Positions 23,229 through 30,779 of a DNA stretch of 30,936 bases are shown piece after piece (within the stretch, counting starts at the first letter, position 1; each line of letters opens with the position of its first letter). Source of the stretch: an uncultured Oscillospiraceae bacterium (lineage in GTDB: Bacteria; Bacillota; Clostridia; Oscillospirales; Ruminococcaceae); the NCBI GenBank assembly GCA_910587465.1, contig CAJUMS010000027.1, forward strand, positions 1 through 30,936. The letters run 5' to 3'. A program made the translations under genes and the position numbers. The notes under the pieces are model-generated. The model searched no databases. It saw only the letters and a list, made by a program, of their open reading frames with translations, and was not told the DNA's origin.

Positions 23229-23762
23229 TCAAAAGCCGCTGTAACGCAGCTCCTTCATATCGTTGAATACAAAATCGGTCTCTTTGCGGAAGAAAATTTT
23301 CGGCTTAAAATCCGCTTTGTCCGCACAGATGAAGTTGAACGTGAACAGATAGTAAAGCCACGGACATTCCCAACCGCTGACCCTTTCATTGTAGACTATC
23401 CGACCGCTCTTGCCCTCGGTGAGCGTGAATTTGCTCTTTATCCACCCGCGCTGCTTTTTGTCTGTGTAAAGTATCTCGTAACCGTTTTCGGTGCGTTTTA
23501 CGAATATACGTTCCCCGAAAAAATCAGTCGCGAACTTTCCCGTAAACAGCGCCTTTTCTCCGAGATTTTTTGTCTTGCTATATGGTCCGTGTATACCGTC
23601 GGGTTCTTGATACAGCTCGACCTTGTTAAACAAAATCTCGTCCGAAATATCCGCCTTATCGAATTCCACGGGGAAAAATTTCACCGCTCTTCTCGCGTTG
23701 GCAAAATTACCGTAGCGCACGGTTTTGGTGTATTGCAGAGCTATCTCCTGAACGAACAGCAT
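23229..23762 (-). CDS. Unknown protein between ilvA and ridA
   Basis: A 177-residue protein without signal peptide or membrane segment. It is rich in aromatic and charged residues with alternating beta-like pattern (KTVRYGNFANARRAVKFFPV, FTGKFATDFFGERIFVKR, GWECPWLYYLFTFNF). I do not recognise a family. The ATG at 23762 overlaps the ilvA stop (TGATG), showing translational coupling; a GTG lies one codon earlier. The gap to ridA is 30 nt. Context hints at an amino-acid-linked role, but nothing in the sequence tells which. Confidence 0.7.
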   Translation of the reverse strand: MLFVQEIALQYTKTVRYGNFANARRAVKFFPVEFDKADISDEILFNKVELYQEPDGIHGPYSKTKNLGEKALFTGKFATDFFGERIFVKRTENGYEILYTDKKQRGWIKSKFTLTEGKSGRIVYNERVSGWECPWLYYLFTFNFICADKADFKPKIFFRKETDFVFNDMKELRYSGF

Positions 23763-24964
23763 CACGCGTTATCCAAGACCTTGAAGCCCGCATTTTTCAG
23801 CGCGGCTCTTATCTGTTCCAGATGTTCGAAATTACGCGTTTCAAGTTGGATTCTCAAAAAGCAGCCGTTGACGTTCGCGTTTGCGTCGGCGCGTTCGTGG
23901 TGAACTGCGGTGACGTTGCCGCCCAAGTCTGCGATTATCTTCGACACTCCCACAAGCTGACCGGGTTTATCCACAAGCTCGATAGTCAGCAGAGACGCGC
24001 GTCCGCTCTTTACAAGACCGCGGCGAATGACGCGGCTTAGAATCGTAACGTCGATATTGCCGCCCGATACCAGACAAACCACCTTCTTGCCTTTGACGGG
24101 TACCTTGTCAAACATCACCGCCGCTACGGAAACAGCGCCAGCGCCTTCCGCGATAAGCTTTTGCTGTTCGATAAGCGAGAGGATAGCGCCCGAAATTTCA
24201 TCCTCGGTCACTGTGACTATTTCGTCAACGTACTTGTTCACCAGCTCGAATGTATTCTCGCCCGGCTCCTTGACCGCGATACCGTCCGCGAGCGTTGCGA
24301 CGTTGTCCAGCCGCTTGATCTTGCCGTCCTTTACGGAGTTGTACATTGACGGAGCGCCCGCCGCCTGAACGCCGTACACCTTGATATTCGGGTTCAGCGA
24401 CTTTATTGCGAACGCCACGCCCGAGATAAGCCCGCCGCCGCCGATAGGCACTACCACCGCGTCCATATCGGGCAGCTGTTCCAGCAGCTCCAGACCGATA
24501 GTTCCCTGACCCGCAATGACATTCTCGTCGTCGAATGGGTGAATGAACGTGTAACCCTTTTCGTCACGGAGCTGCAATGCCTTATTATACGCGTCGTCAT
24601 ATACTCCCGGAACAAGGCAGACCTCCGCTCCAAAGCCCTTTGTAGCCTCGACCTTGGAGATAGGCGCACCGTCCGGCAGACAGATTAACGACTTTATCCC
24701 TGCTTTGGTAGCCGCCAGCGCCACGCCCTGCGCGTGATTTCCCGCTGAGCACGCGATAACGCCCTTCTCGCGCTCCTCGTGCGAAAGCGTGGATATCTTG
24801 TAATACGCGCCGCGAACCTTAAACGACCCCGTCACCTGTAAGTTCTCGGTTTTTAAGTACACGTCCGCGTCGGGATTTATTTTCGGCGCTTTGATAAGGT
24901 CTGTCTTGCGGATAACCTCTTTAAGAACGTGCGACGCCTTGTAAACAGTGTCCAGTGTAAGCAT
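23762..24964 (-). CDS. ilvA: Threonine ammonia-lyase with C-terminal ACT domain
   Basis: Pyridoxal-phosphate enzyme that converts threonine to 2-oxobutanoate, the entry to isoleucine synthesis. The 400-residue protein has the cofactor lysine in TGSFKVRGAYYKI (Lys49), the substrate loop CSAGNHAQGVALA, and a phosphate-binding GGGGLISG. A single ACT regulatory domain (about 325-395, from LLTIELVDKPGQLVGV) makes it the short type with one ACT. The ATG at 24964 has TAGGAGG upstream. It heads an operon preceded by an isoleucine-type T-box leader. Confidence 0.95.
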   Translation of the reverse strand: MLTLDTVYKASHVLKEVIRKTDLIKAPKINPDADVYLKTENLQVTGSFKVRGAYYKISTLSHEEREKGVIACSAGNHAQGVALAATKAGIKSLICLPDGAPISKVEATKGFGAEVCLVPGVYDDAYNKALQLRDEKGYTFIHPFDDENVIAGQGTIGLELLEQLPDMDAVVVPIGGGGLISGVAFAIKSLNPNIKVYGVQAAGAPSMYNSVKDGKIKRLDNVATLADGIAVKEPGENTFELVNKYVDEIVTVTEDEISGAILSLIEQQKLIAEGAGAVSVAAVMFDKVPVKGKKVVCLVSGGNIDVTILSRVIRRGLVKSGRASLLTIELVDKPGQLVGVSKIIADLGGNVTAVHHERADANANVNGCFLRIQLETRNFEHLEQIRAALKNAGFKVLDNA

Positions 24965-25002
24965 TTTTTATTCCTCCTAAATATTCGCTGCACAGGAGCC
25001 AT

Positions 25003-25034
25003 AAAAACAAAAATCCCCTAACGGATATTAGGAG
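25003..25034 (-). terminator. Regulated terminator of the ilvA leader
   Basis: On the minus strand CTCCTAA and TTAGGGG form a 7-bp stem (one G-T pair) around TATCCG, followed by ATTTTTGTTTTT. An upstream TGACGGAT can instead pair with ATCCGTTA, which overlaps the stem, so an alternative antiterminating fold exists. Confidence 0.8.
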
Positions 25035-25333
25035 ATAAAACATCTATTGCCTCTGTACATCCGTCAATGCACTTCCCTCTAACGGTGGAATTCCGTACTC
25101 CCTTAATACGCACAGCGGTTCGGGAAGTCTGCTCCGAGCAGATCATACAGGAGAAGCCCTACCGACTTTCACCAACCGTCGGCTCTCTGAAAGAACTCTG
25201 TTCCTATACGGCGCTTATGCTTATCCCACTTATAGTTTCTCATAAAATTACAGCTGACCCTATAAAACGGACCGCAATTAAGCGGATAATCTAAAGTGGG
25301 GAAAGTATTGTGCGCACTCATCATAACATTTAT
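25003..25333 (-). promoter_or_regulatory. T-box riboswitch leader of ilvA, isoleucine (AUC) specifier, atypical antiterminator
   Basis: The minus-strand leader has the T-box order: distal stem I with CAGAGAG and GGTTGGTGAAA (about 25193-25168); a specifier ATC (25143-25141) ten bases before the end of the CGGAGC element; then AGTACGG and CCGTTA (25085-25080) of the stem IIA/B pseudoknot; and finally the terminator. I aligned it by eye to the tyrS leader in this window to place the codon. The usual T-box sequence (TGGNACC) that binds the tRNA 3' end is not seen, which is unusual. AUC fits isoleucine and so ilvA. Confidence 0.82.
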
Positions 25334-25339
25334 GAAATT

Positions 25340-25368
25340 ATTATACACCAAACTATAATGATTGTCAA
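25340..25368 (-). promoter_or_regulatory. Consensus sigma-A promoter of the ilvA leader
   Basis: Minus strand TTGACA (25368-25363), 17 bp, TATAAT (25345-25340). Predicted start near 25333. Confidence 0.9.
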
Positions 25369-25409
25369 TATATTTTTCGGCAAAATTTCTCGGCGGCGGT
25401 TCAATCGTA

Positions 25410-25438
25410 TTGACAAACTGCCGAAATTGTGCTAAAAT
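25410..25438 (+). promoter_or_regulatory. Sigma-A promoter of thrH
   Basis: TTGACA (25410-25415), 17 bp, TAAAAT (25433-25438). It is divergent from the ilvA promoter, with about 40 bp between the two -35 boxes. Confidence 0.87.
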
Positions 25439-25472
25439 AAATAGGTAAATTTTGTACAAAGGAGTAATAGTT

Positions 25473-26078
25473 ATGTATATAACCTGTTTGGATTTAGAGG
25501 GTGTGCTTGTTCCCGAAATATGGATTGCTTTTTCACAGGAGAGCGGTATTCCCGAGTTAAAGCGCACTACGCGCGACGAACCCGATTACGATAAGCTTAT
25601 GAAATGGCGGTTGGGCATACTTAAGGAACACAAGCTCGGCTTGAAGGAGATACGCGAGACTATTGCAAAGATCGATCCTATGCCGGGCGCGAAAGAGTTT
25701 CTTGACGAGCTGAGATCGCTTTCACAGGTTATCATTATCAGCGATACGTTCGCGCAGTTTGCGGGTCCGCTTATGGAGAAGCTTGGGCTGCCGACAATCT
25801 TCTGCAATTCGCTTGAAGTCGCGGATAACGGCGAGATTACGGGCTACAAGATGCGATGCGAGAAGTCCAAGCTCACCACCGTCAAGGCTTTGCAGTCTAT
25901 CGGTTTTGAGACTATTGCGGGCGGCGACAGCTTCAACGATCTCGGAATGATACAGGCGTCAAAGTTCGGTTTCCTGTTCCGCTCAACCGAGCAGATTAAA
26001 AAGGACTACCCCGACCTTCCCGCGTTCGAGGAGTACGGCGAGCTTATGAAGTTCCTTAAAGAGTGCCTTGCAAAATAA
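25473..26078 (+). CDS. thrH: ThrH-type phosphoserine phosphatase / homoserine phosphotransferase
   Basis: HAD-superfamily enzyme. ThrH of Pseudomonas removes phosphate from phosphoserine and can pass it to homoserine, bypassing homoserine kinase. The 201-residue protein starts MYITCLDLEGVLVPEIW (nucleophile Asp7; the LEGVLVPE variant is typical of ThrH). It has IIISDTFAQFAGPLMEKLG and the acidic motif AGGDSFNDLGMI. The ATG at 25473 has AAAGGAG upstream. It lies divergently beside ilvA, so threonine formation and use are neighbours. ThrH rather than SerB is my reading of the motifs. Confidence 0.88.
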   Translation: MYITCLDLEGVLVPEIWIAFSQESGIPELKRTTRDEPDYDKLMKWRLGILKEHKLGLKEIRETIAKIDPMPGAKEFLDELRSLSQVIIISDTFAQFAGPLMEKLGLPTIFCNSLEVADNGEITGYKMRCEKSKLTTVKALQSIGFETIAGGDSFNDLGMIQASKFGFLFRSTEQIKKDYPDLPAFEEYGELMKFLKECLAK

Positions 26079-26084
26079 AAACAA

Positions 26085-26118
26085 CGGCTGCCCGTCGTTA
26101 ACGAGCAGCCGCTTTTTT
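26085..26118. terminator. Bidirectional terminator between thrH and tyrS
   Basis: CGGCTGC (26085-26091) pairs with GCAGCCG (26105-26111), with TTTTTT at 26113-26118 on plus and an A-rich lead that serves minus. The tyrS stop overlaps its end. Confidence 0.88.
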
Positions 26119-27322
26119 ACGCCTTTGTGACCTTTAAGAACACCTTTTTGCCCTTGCGGACGATAACCTCTTTTTCGAGATCTATCTGCGCATTGGGGTC
26201 GTCGATAACCACGTCGTCGACCGCGATACCCTTGCCCGAAATAAGATTTCTCGCCTCGCGCTTGGACGGTGCGAGCTTGGTATTCACAAGCAGATCAAGT
26301 ATGCCGATCTTTCCGTCGGGAGCCTCGACCGCCGCAGTCGGCATATTATCGGTATTGCCCGCTCCCGAGAACAGCGCCTTTGCGCCTTCAAGAGCCTTCT
26401 GTGCCTCCTCCTCGCCGTGAACCAGCTTGGTAAGCTCGAACGCGAGTATTTCCTTAGCCTTGTTGAGCTGAGCACCTTCCCATTTTTCCATTTCGAGTAT
26501 CTGCTCAACAGGCAGGAACGTAAGCATTTTCAGGCACTTGATAACGTCCGCATCGTCGACGTTTCTCCAGTATTGGAAGAAATCGAACGGCGAAGTTTTT
26601 TCGGGATCGAGCCAAACTGCACCCTTTTCGGTCTTGCCCATTTTCTTGCCCTCGGAGTTGAGCAGCAGGGTAATGGTCATTGCGTGGGCGTCCTTGCCGA
26701 GCTTCTTGCGGATAAGCTCCGTACCGCCAAGCATATTCGCCCATTGGTCGTCGCCGCCGAACTGCATATTGCAGCCGTAATCTGTGAACAGCTTGTAGAA
26801 GTCGTAGCTCTGCATTATCATATAGTTGAACTCAAGGAACGTCAGTCCGCGCTCCATACGCTGTTTGTAGCACTCAAACGTCAGCATTTTGTTGACCGAG
26901 AAGCAGGCTCCGACCTCGCGGAGAACGTCGATGTAATTAAGGTCGAGCAGCCAGTCCGCGTTGTTGACCATAATAGCCTTATCGTCCGAGAAGTCGATAA
27001 AGCGGCTCATCTGCTTTTTGAAGCACGCAATATTGTGATCAATATCCTCTTTTGTGAGCATTTTACGCATATCGGATTTTCCCGACGGGTCGCCGATCAT
27101 TCCCGTGCCGCCGCCGAGCAGGGCAATAGGCTTGTTGCCCGCCATCTGCAAACGCTTCATAAGGCAGAGCGCCATAAAATGACCGACGTGCAGGCTGTCC
27201 GCTGTCGGGTCGAAGCCAATGTAAAACGTAGCTTTGCCCGCGTTTATCATCTTGCGTATCTCGTCCTCGTTGGTCACTTGGGCGATCAAGCCTCTTGCGG
27301 TAAGTTCGTCGAATAATTCCAT
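26117..27322 (-). CDS. tyrS: Tyrosyl-tRNA synthetase
   Basis: Class I synthetase that charges tRNA-Tyr. The 401-residue protein carries the HIGH-type motif HVGH (45-48), the tyrosine site region with YIGFDPTADSLH, the KMSKS-type motif KMGKT (near 231), and a C-terminal S4 RNA-binding domain (KREARNLISGKGIAVDDVVI). The length and KMGKT signature fit the second bacterial subgroup (TyrRZ, tyrZ-like), in which the motif departs from KFGKT. The ATG at 27322 has GAGG 9 to 10 nt upstream inside the end of the GNAT gene. Confidence 0.95.
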   Translation of the reverse strand: MELFDELTARGLIAQVTNEDEIRKMINAGKATFYIGFDPTADSLHVGHFMALCLMKRLQMAGNKPIALLGGGTGMIGDPSGKSDMRKMLTKEDIDHNIACFKKQMSRFIDFSDDKAIMVNNADWLLDLNYIDVLREVGACFSVNKMLTFECYKQRMERGLTFLEFNYMIMQSYDFYKLFTDYGCNMQFGGDDQWANMLGGTELIRKKLGKDAHAMTITLLLNSEGKKMGKTEKGAVWLDPEKTSPFDFFQYWRNVDDADVIKCLKMLTFLPVEQILEMEKWEGAQLNKAKEILAFELTKLVHGEEEAQKALEGAKALFSGAGNTDNMPTAAVEAPDGKIGILDLLVNTKLAPSKREARNLISGKGIAVDDVVIDDPNAQIDLEKEVIVRKGKKVFLKVTKA

Positions 27323-27326
27323 TAAA

Positions 27327-27785
27327 TTATAACCTCATTTCCATTATTATTGTTCGGGGAACAAGCCCCATTTCATTGTAAAACGCGACCGAGTCTGTAT
27401 TGCACGCGGTAACCCCGAGCTGTACGCTCGTGCAGCCGCGCTCCTTGCCGAACGCTTTTACCGCGCCGAAAAGCTCTGTGCCGATACCTTGACGGCGGCA
27501 GTTCTCCGCGACGGCAAAGCAGTCGATATAGCACATTCGCCGCGGAAATTTCTCCTCCGTGTTTACGTCCATTATCTTCACGACCACGTAGCCGTCAAGT
27601 TCGATGTCTTCGTGAATGAAAACGGTCTGCCCGCCGTCGTTCAGTATCTCGGCTATCCGCTCCGAGAACCACTCATGTTGAGGCATTCTGAACGTTTCGG
27701 GCTTTATCTCAACGTGGTGACGGTGAAGCTCAATAAACAGATCTGTCAGCCGTTCACAGTCGTTAATATCAGCAATTCTTATCAT
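27327..27785 (-). CDS. GNAT-family N-acetyltransferase co-transcribed with tyrS
   Basis: A 152-residue acetyltransferase with the acetyl-CoA pyrophosphate loop CRRQGIGTEL (R/Q-x-x-G-x-G/A type, about 97-106) and the C-terminal beta/alpha region NTDSVAFYNEMGLVPRTIIME typical of the fold. The substrate is unknown. It is the first gene behind the tyrosine T-box, with GGGAGG before its ATG, and it ends 4 nt before tyrS, so tyrosine starvation should raise both. Detoxification of a tyrosine-like compound or modification of the synthetase are guesses only. Confidence 0.9.
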   Translation of the reverse strand: MIRIADINDCERLTDLFIELHRHHVEIKPETFRMPQHEWFSERIAEILNDGGQTVFIHEDIELDGYVVVKIMDVNTEEKFPRRMCYIDCFAVAENCRRQGIGTELFGAVKAFGKERGCTSVQLGVTACNTDSVAFYNEMGLVPRTIIMEMRL

Positions 27786-27870
27786 GCAAATCCTCCCGAA
27801 AAATCTTAGGAAGTCCGTACATAGCCGATGAGATGTTCACATCTCACGGATAACACCCTCTTTCAATATA

Positions 27871-27905
27871 AAAAAGCCCTCTCCGAGCCGAAACTCCGAG
27901 AGGGC
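27871..27905 (-). terminator. Regulated terminator of the tyrosine T-box leader
   Basis: On minus, CCCTCTC and GAGAGGG pair, with a G-G mismatch and then GAG/CTC around TTTCGG, followed by CTTTTTT. It competes with the T-box antiterminator just upstream. Confidence 0.88.
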
Positions 27906-28128
27906 GAATAATTCGCGGTACCACCTCAATTTGCGGAATTATCCTAACGATAAACCGCCTTTAAACAGCTTTAACGGGCTTACCCGTGCCTGCTACTTGG
28001 AGATCCGTTCGCAAAGCCGCTCGGGGAGGTAATTCACAAAACGCGCCCGCTGTCTCGCACCTGCCGACAGCTCTCTGAAAGGGCGTTACCGTTCCGCTAC
28101 TGCTTTCCCGTCAACGCTTTCAACATAT
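27871..28128 (-). promoter_or_regulatory. T-box riboswitch, tyrosine (UAC) specifier
   Basis: All hallmarks are present on the minus strand: stem I distal CAGAGAG with GGCAGGTGCGA, GTGAAT followed by the specifier TAC (28031-28029) and CTCCCCGAGC, AAGTAG, CCGTTA, and the perfect T-box sequence GAGGTGGTACCGCG (27927-27914) that binds the tRNA acceptor end. UAC reads tyrosine, matching tyrS downstream. Uncharged tRNA-Tyr should favour antitermination. Confidence 0.95.
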
Positions 28129-28135
28129 TTATTGT

Positions 28136-28164
28136 ATTATATCACACTTTTCCCGATTTGTCAA
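28136..28164 (-). promoter_or_regulatory. Consensus sigma-A promoter of the tyrosine T-box operon
   Basis: Minus strand TTGACA (28164-28159), 17 bp, TATAAT (28141-28136), with transcription predicted near 28129. Confidence 0.9.
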
Positions 28165-28235
28165 GCGGGGCTGTCAAAATCACTTATGGTTGACTTTTTG
28201 TCCTATCTGTCACCCAGTGTGGAGCGGGAGAAAGT

Positions 28236-28334
28236 TTGAAAAACGCCATAAAGCAAATACTCTATGAGAATATAAACAATGCCAAAGGAACAGGCTTTAT
28301 ATGCAACAGCTTATGTGCAAGCAGGAACCTGTAA
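28236..28334 (+). pseudogene. Possible fragment of a small DUF6809-like protein
   Basis: A 32-codon frame from a TTG at 28236 with GGGAGAAAG just before it reads MKNAIKQILYENINNAKG and then an unrelated-looking tail. The opening resembles, from memory, the first residues of small phage- or element-linked DUF6809 proteins of Clostridia (MK-x-x-x-x-x-LYYGNINP). If so, most of the gene is lost. It may equally be chance. Confidence 0.25.
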
Positions 28335-28350
28335 AAATGAAGCCACGACA

Positions 28351-29379
28351 TTACAGCTGATCCGCGATTTCGAGAATAAGCTTCTCGGACTTCTCCCAGC
28401 CGAGGCACGGATCGGTAATGGATTTACCGTATGTGCCCTCCTCTATCTTCTGGTTGCCGTCTTCAATATAGCTCTCGATCATCAAGCCCTTTACAACGTC
28501 GCGTATCTCCTTTGAGTGGCGCATAGAGTGTAGTATTTCGTTGGAAATACGCACCTGCTCGAGGTACTTCTTGCCACTGTTGGAGTGGTTGGTATCCACG
28601 ATTATCGCGGGATTTGCCAAGCCCTTTTCAAGATACATATCGCAGCAAAGCTTCAGATCCTCGTAATGATAATTCGGGATCGTCTGGTCGTGCTTGTTCT
28701 GAGCGCCTCGCAGAATAGCGTGCGTAAACGGATTACCGTCCGATACAACCTCCCAGCCTCGGTAAATAAACGTGTGCTTAGCCTGTGCCGCCTGAATGGA
28801 GTTGAACATTACCGACAGCGTTCCGGAGGTAGGGTTCTTCATTCCAACGGGGCACTCCATGCCGCTCGCCACAAGGCGATGGTGCTGATCCTCGACCGAA
28901 CGCGCGCCTACCGCAACATAGGACAGAAGATCGCTCAGATAGCGGTAATTTTCGGGATACAGCATTTCGTCCGCGCAGGTAAGATGCGTCTCGGCGATAG
29001 CGCGGGTATGCAGCTTTCTTACCTGTATGATACCCTCGAGCATATCCTCGCTCTTGGTGGGGTCGGGCTGGTGAATAAGTCCCTTGTAGCCCGTGCCGTT
29101 GGTGCGGGGCTTGCCTGTGTAAATACGCGGGATAATAAGTATCTTATCCTTTACCTGCTCCTGAACTTTTGCAAGTCGGTTTATGTAGTCCATTACGGAG
29201 TCCTCGTTATCAGCCGAGCACGGGCCGATTATCAGAAGGAACTTATCGCTCTTGCCCGTGAACACGTCCTCGATCTGCTTGTCGCGCGCCGCCTTGACCG
29301 TCTTTATCTCTTCGGTCAGCGGGTACATCTCCTTGACCTCTTTCGGTATAGGTAATTTTCTGTTAAACGTCATTGACAT
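28351..29379 (-). CDS. aroF: 3-deoxy-7-phosphoheptulonate (DAHP) synthase, class I
   Basis: First enzyme of the shikimate pathway, joining phosphoenolpyruvate and erythrose 4-phosphate. The 342-residue protein is of the E. coli AroFGH type: IIGPCSADN, RIYTGKPRTNGTGYKGL (both substrate-binding), GARSVEDQHHRLVASGMECPVGMKNPTSG-type core, and DTNHSNSGK. The N-terminal LPIPKEVKEMYPLTEE segment is in the place where the feedback site of the E. coli enzymes is formed. Which aromatic amino acid inhibits it cannot be told, so the symbol aroF is generic. AAGGAG lies before the ATG at 29379. Confidence 0.94.
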   Translation of the reverse strand: MSMTFNRKLPIPKEVKEMYPLTEEIKTVKAARDKQIEDVFTGKSDKFLLIIGPCSADNEDSVMDYINRLAKVQEQVKDKILIIPRIYTGKPRTNGTGYKGLIHQPDPTKSEDMLEGIIQVRKLHTRAIAETHLTCADEMLYPENYRYLSDLLSYVAVGARSVEDQHHRLVASGMECPVGMKNPTSGTLSVMFNSIQAAQAKHTFIYRGWEVVSDGNPFTHAILRGAQNKHDQTIPNYHYEDLKLCCDMYLEKGLANPAIIVDTNHSNSGKKYLEQVRISNEILHSMRHSKEIRDVVKGLMIESYIEDGNQKIEEGTYGKSITDPCLGWEKSEKLILEIADQL

Positions 29380-29416
29380 GATAAAAAATCTCCTTTATTT
29401 TTATTCATACTATTAT

Positions 29417-29445
29417 ATTTTAACACACTCGACAGGATTTTTCAA
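29417..29445 (-). promoter_or_regulatory. Sigma-A promoter of the DAHP synthase gene
   Basis: Minus strand TTGAAA (29445-29440), 17 bp, TAAAAT (29422-29417), about 30 nt before the start codon region. Confidence 0.75.
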
Positions 29446-29495
29446 GGGGGTAAACAAAAATATTTTTAGCGCTTTTAGGTGTTAAAGCGGGGAGA

Positions 29496-29529
29496 TCAAA
29501 AAAGGACTGCGAAATATTACGCGATCCTT
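29496..29529 (-). terminator. Intrinsic terminator after the second GNAT gene
   Basis: On minus, AAGGA pairs with TCCTT and an inner CGC/GCG helix forms across an AT-rich loop, followed by TTTTTT. It separates the GNAT gene from the DAHP synthase promoter. Confidence 0.7.
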
Positions 29530-29559
29530 AATAATATTATTGCGGGAAGCCCACACACA

Positions 29560-30084
29560 TTATAGATAGATCCAATATCTGCGCATGATGTGATGACCCT
29601 CGGAATTGTTATATGCCTGTATTTTATCCATAAGCTCTCCGCCAAGCTTCTCGCATACATGAGCGGATACAACATTTTTGTCGTTGATATTTAAAAGGAC
29701 TTTACTCATACCGTGCTCTTTTGCAATAAGAAGCCCCTGCTTCAATATCTCGGTTCCGTATCCCTTACCTTGCTCGGAAACACGTACCGCGTATCCGATA
29801 CTGCCTATATCCGACATTACCTCCGGTGTAAATTCGGTTCGCAATTGAAATTCGCCTATAAATTTTTCATCATCAACTGCCCAAAAGTGGAAGCTTGCGG
29901 AGCGTCCCGGAATTTGTCCGTTCTCTTTTTTGTCATACCATTCCTTCGTTTTGCCGAACCATTCGTCGTCAATTAGCTTCGGATCGGTCGGGCGGAAGTA
30001 TATGACATTATTGTCGAATAACTCTCGGCAGTATTCTCTGTACCCGCTAACATATTCCTGAGATCGTTTTATGAGCTTTAGCAT
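29560..30084 (-). CDS. GNAT-family N-acetyltransferase (RimJ/RimL-like)
   Basis: A 174-residue acetyltransferase. The beta-strand/loop SIGYAVRVSEQGKGYGTEILKQ contains the acetyl-CoA loop EQGKGYGTE, and the later NINDKNVVSAHVCEKLGGEL matches the RimJ/RimL-type N-x-x-S/A-x-x-x-x-E-K-x-G motif. The substrate is not known. The ATG at 30084 is 10 nt after GGAGG; an upstream in-frame ATG at 30117 coincides with the predicted transcription start and is unlikely. It is a single gene with its own promoter and terminator. Confidence 0.9.
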   Translation of the reverse strand: MLKLIKRSQEYVSGYREYCRELFDNNVIYFRPTDPKLIDDEWFGKTKEWYDKKENGQIPGRSASFHFWAVDDEKFIGEFQLRTEFTPEVMSDIGSIGYAVRVSEQGKGYGTEILKQGLLIAKEHGMSKVLLNINDKNVVSAHVCEKLGGELMDKIQAYNNSEGHHIMRRYWIYL

Positions 30085-30123
30085 AAGTGTGTTTCCTCCT
30101 GTTTCGAATGCTTCCATACCGAT

Positions 30124-30152
30124 ATTTTAACACAGCGCCGCCATTCTGTCAA
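30124..30152 (-). promoter_or_regulatory. Sigma-A promoter of the second GNAT gene
   Basis: Minus strand TTGACA (30152-30147), 17 bp, TAAAAT (30129-30124); start near 30117. Confidence 0.85.
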
Positions 30153-30205
30153 TACCCGTAACCAAAACCGCAAAGCCGCATATTATGAATAAAGGAGTTG
30201 ATATT

Positions 30206-30718
30206 ATGCTTATCGAAACCGACTACAACCGGCGCGCGGCGGTGGCATACGCGCTCAATTGGGCGTTCGCGAGAAACCCGCGCTTTTACGACTTTGAGGA
30301 CATAGGCGGCGATTGCACGAATTTTGTTTCGCAGTGTATGTACGCGGGCTGCGATGTGATGAACTATTCGCAGGAGAACGGCTGGTATTACATAAACTCC
30401 GATAACCGCGCACCCTCATGGACGGGCGTGAACTTTCTGCGTAAATTTTTGCTGACGAACAGGGGAGCGGGCGTTTATGGAGAGGAGGCGCCGCTCACTG
30501 AGCTAAGGCGCGGCGATATTATCCAGCTTATCAACCGTTCGGGTCGGTTTTATCATACGGTATTCATTTCGGCGGTTTTTACTCCCGTAACGCCGCAGAA
30601 TATCTTTGTGTGCGCACATTCCGTCGATGCGCGCAACCGCCGGCTTTCCACGTATAATTACGCGGATACTTTTGGAATACGTATTATCGGAGCGCGGAAG
30701 GAAGTGGTTATCAACTAA
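30206..30718 (+). CDS. Amidase-domain protein (Amidase_6 type)
   Basis: A 170-residue protein consisting almost wholly of a putative amidase domain seen in many spore formers. It opens with YNRRAAVAYALNWAFARNPRFYDF. The core has GGDCTNFVSQCMYAGC (likely catalytic Cys), then a Trp-rich stretch, RRGDIIQL, and FYHTVFIS with the candidate catalytic His. A papain-like Cys-His-Asn enzyme on peptidoglycan-type amides is suggested by the fold family, not proven. No signal peptide is seen, so it would act inside the cell or during sporulation. The ATG at 30206 has AAAGGAG 8 nt upstream and is better than ATG 30185. Confidence 0.85.
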   Translation: MLIETDYNRRAAVAYALNWAFARNPRFYDFEDIGGDCTNFVSQCMYAGCDVMNYSQENGWYYINSDNRAPSWTGVNFLRKFLLTNRGAGVYGEEAPLTELRRGDIIQLINRSGRFYHTVFISAVFTPVTPQNIFVCAHSVDARNRRLSTYNYADTFGIRIIGARKEVVIN

Positions 30719-30779
30719 AACCAACGCTGTACACGCAGTCTTGCGGCGTTCAACCAAAATCAATATTATACATACGCGG

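Noticed and set aside
26417..27316. 299-codon open frame on plus opposite tyrS
   Set aside because: Antisense shadow of a clear synthetase; composition is biased (many His, Val, Glu) without domain motifs.
28585..29355. 256-codon open frame on plus opposite the DAHP synthase gene
   Set aside because: Antisense shadow, no ribosome binding site.
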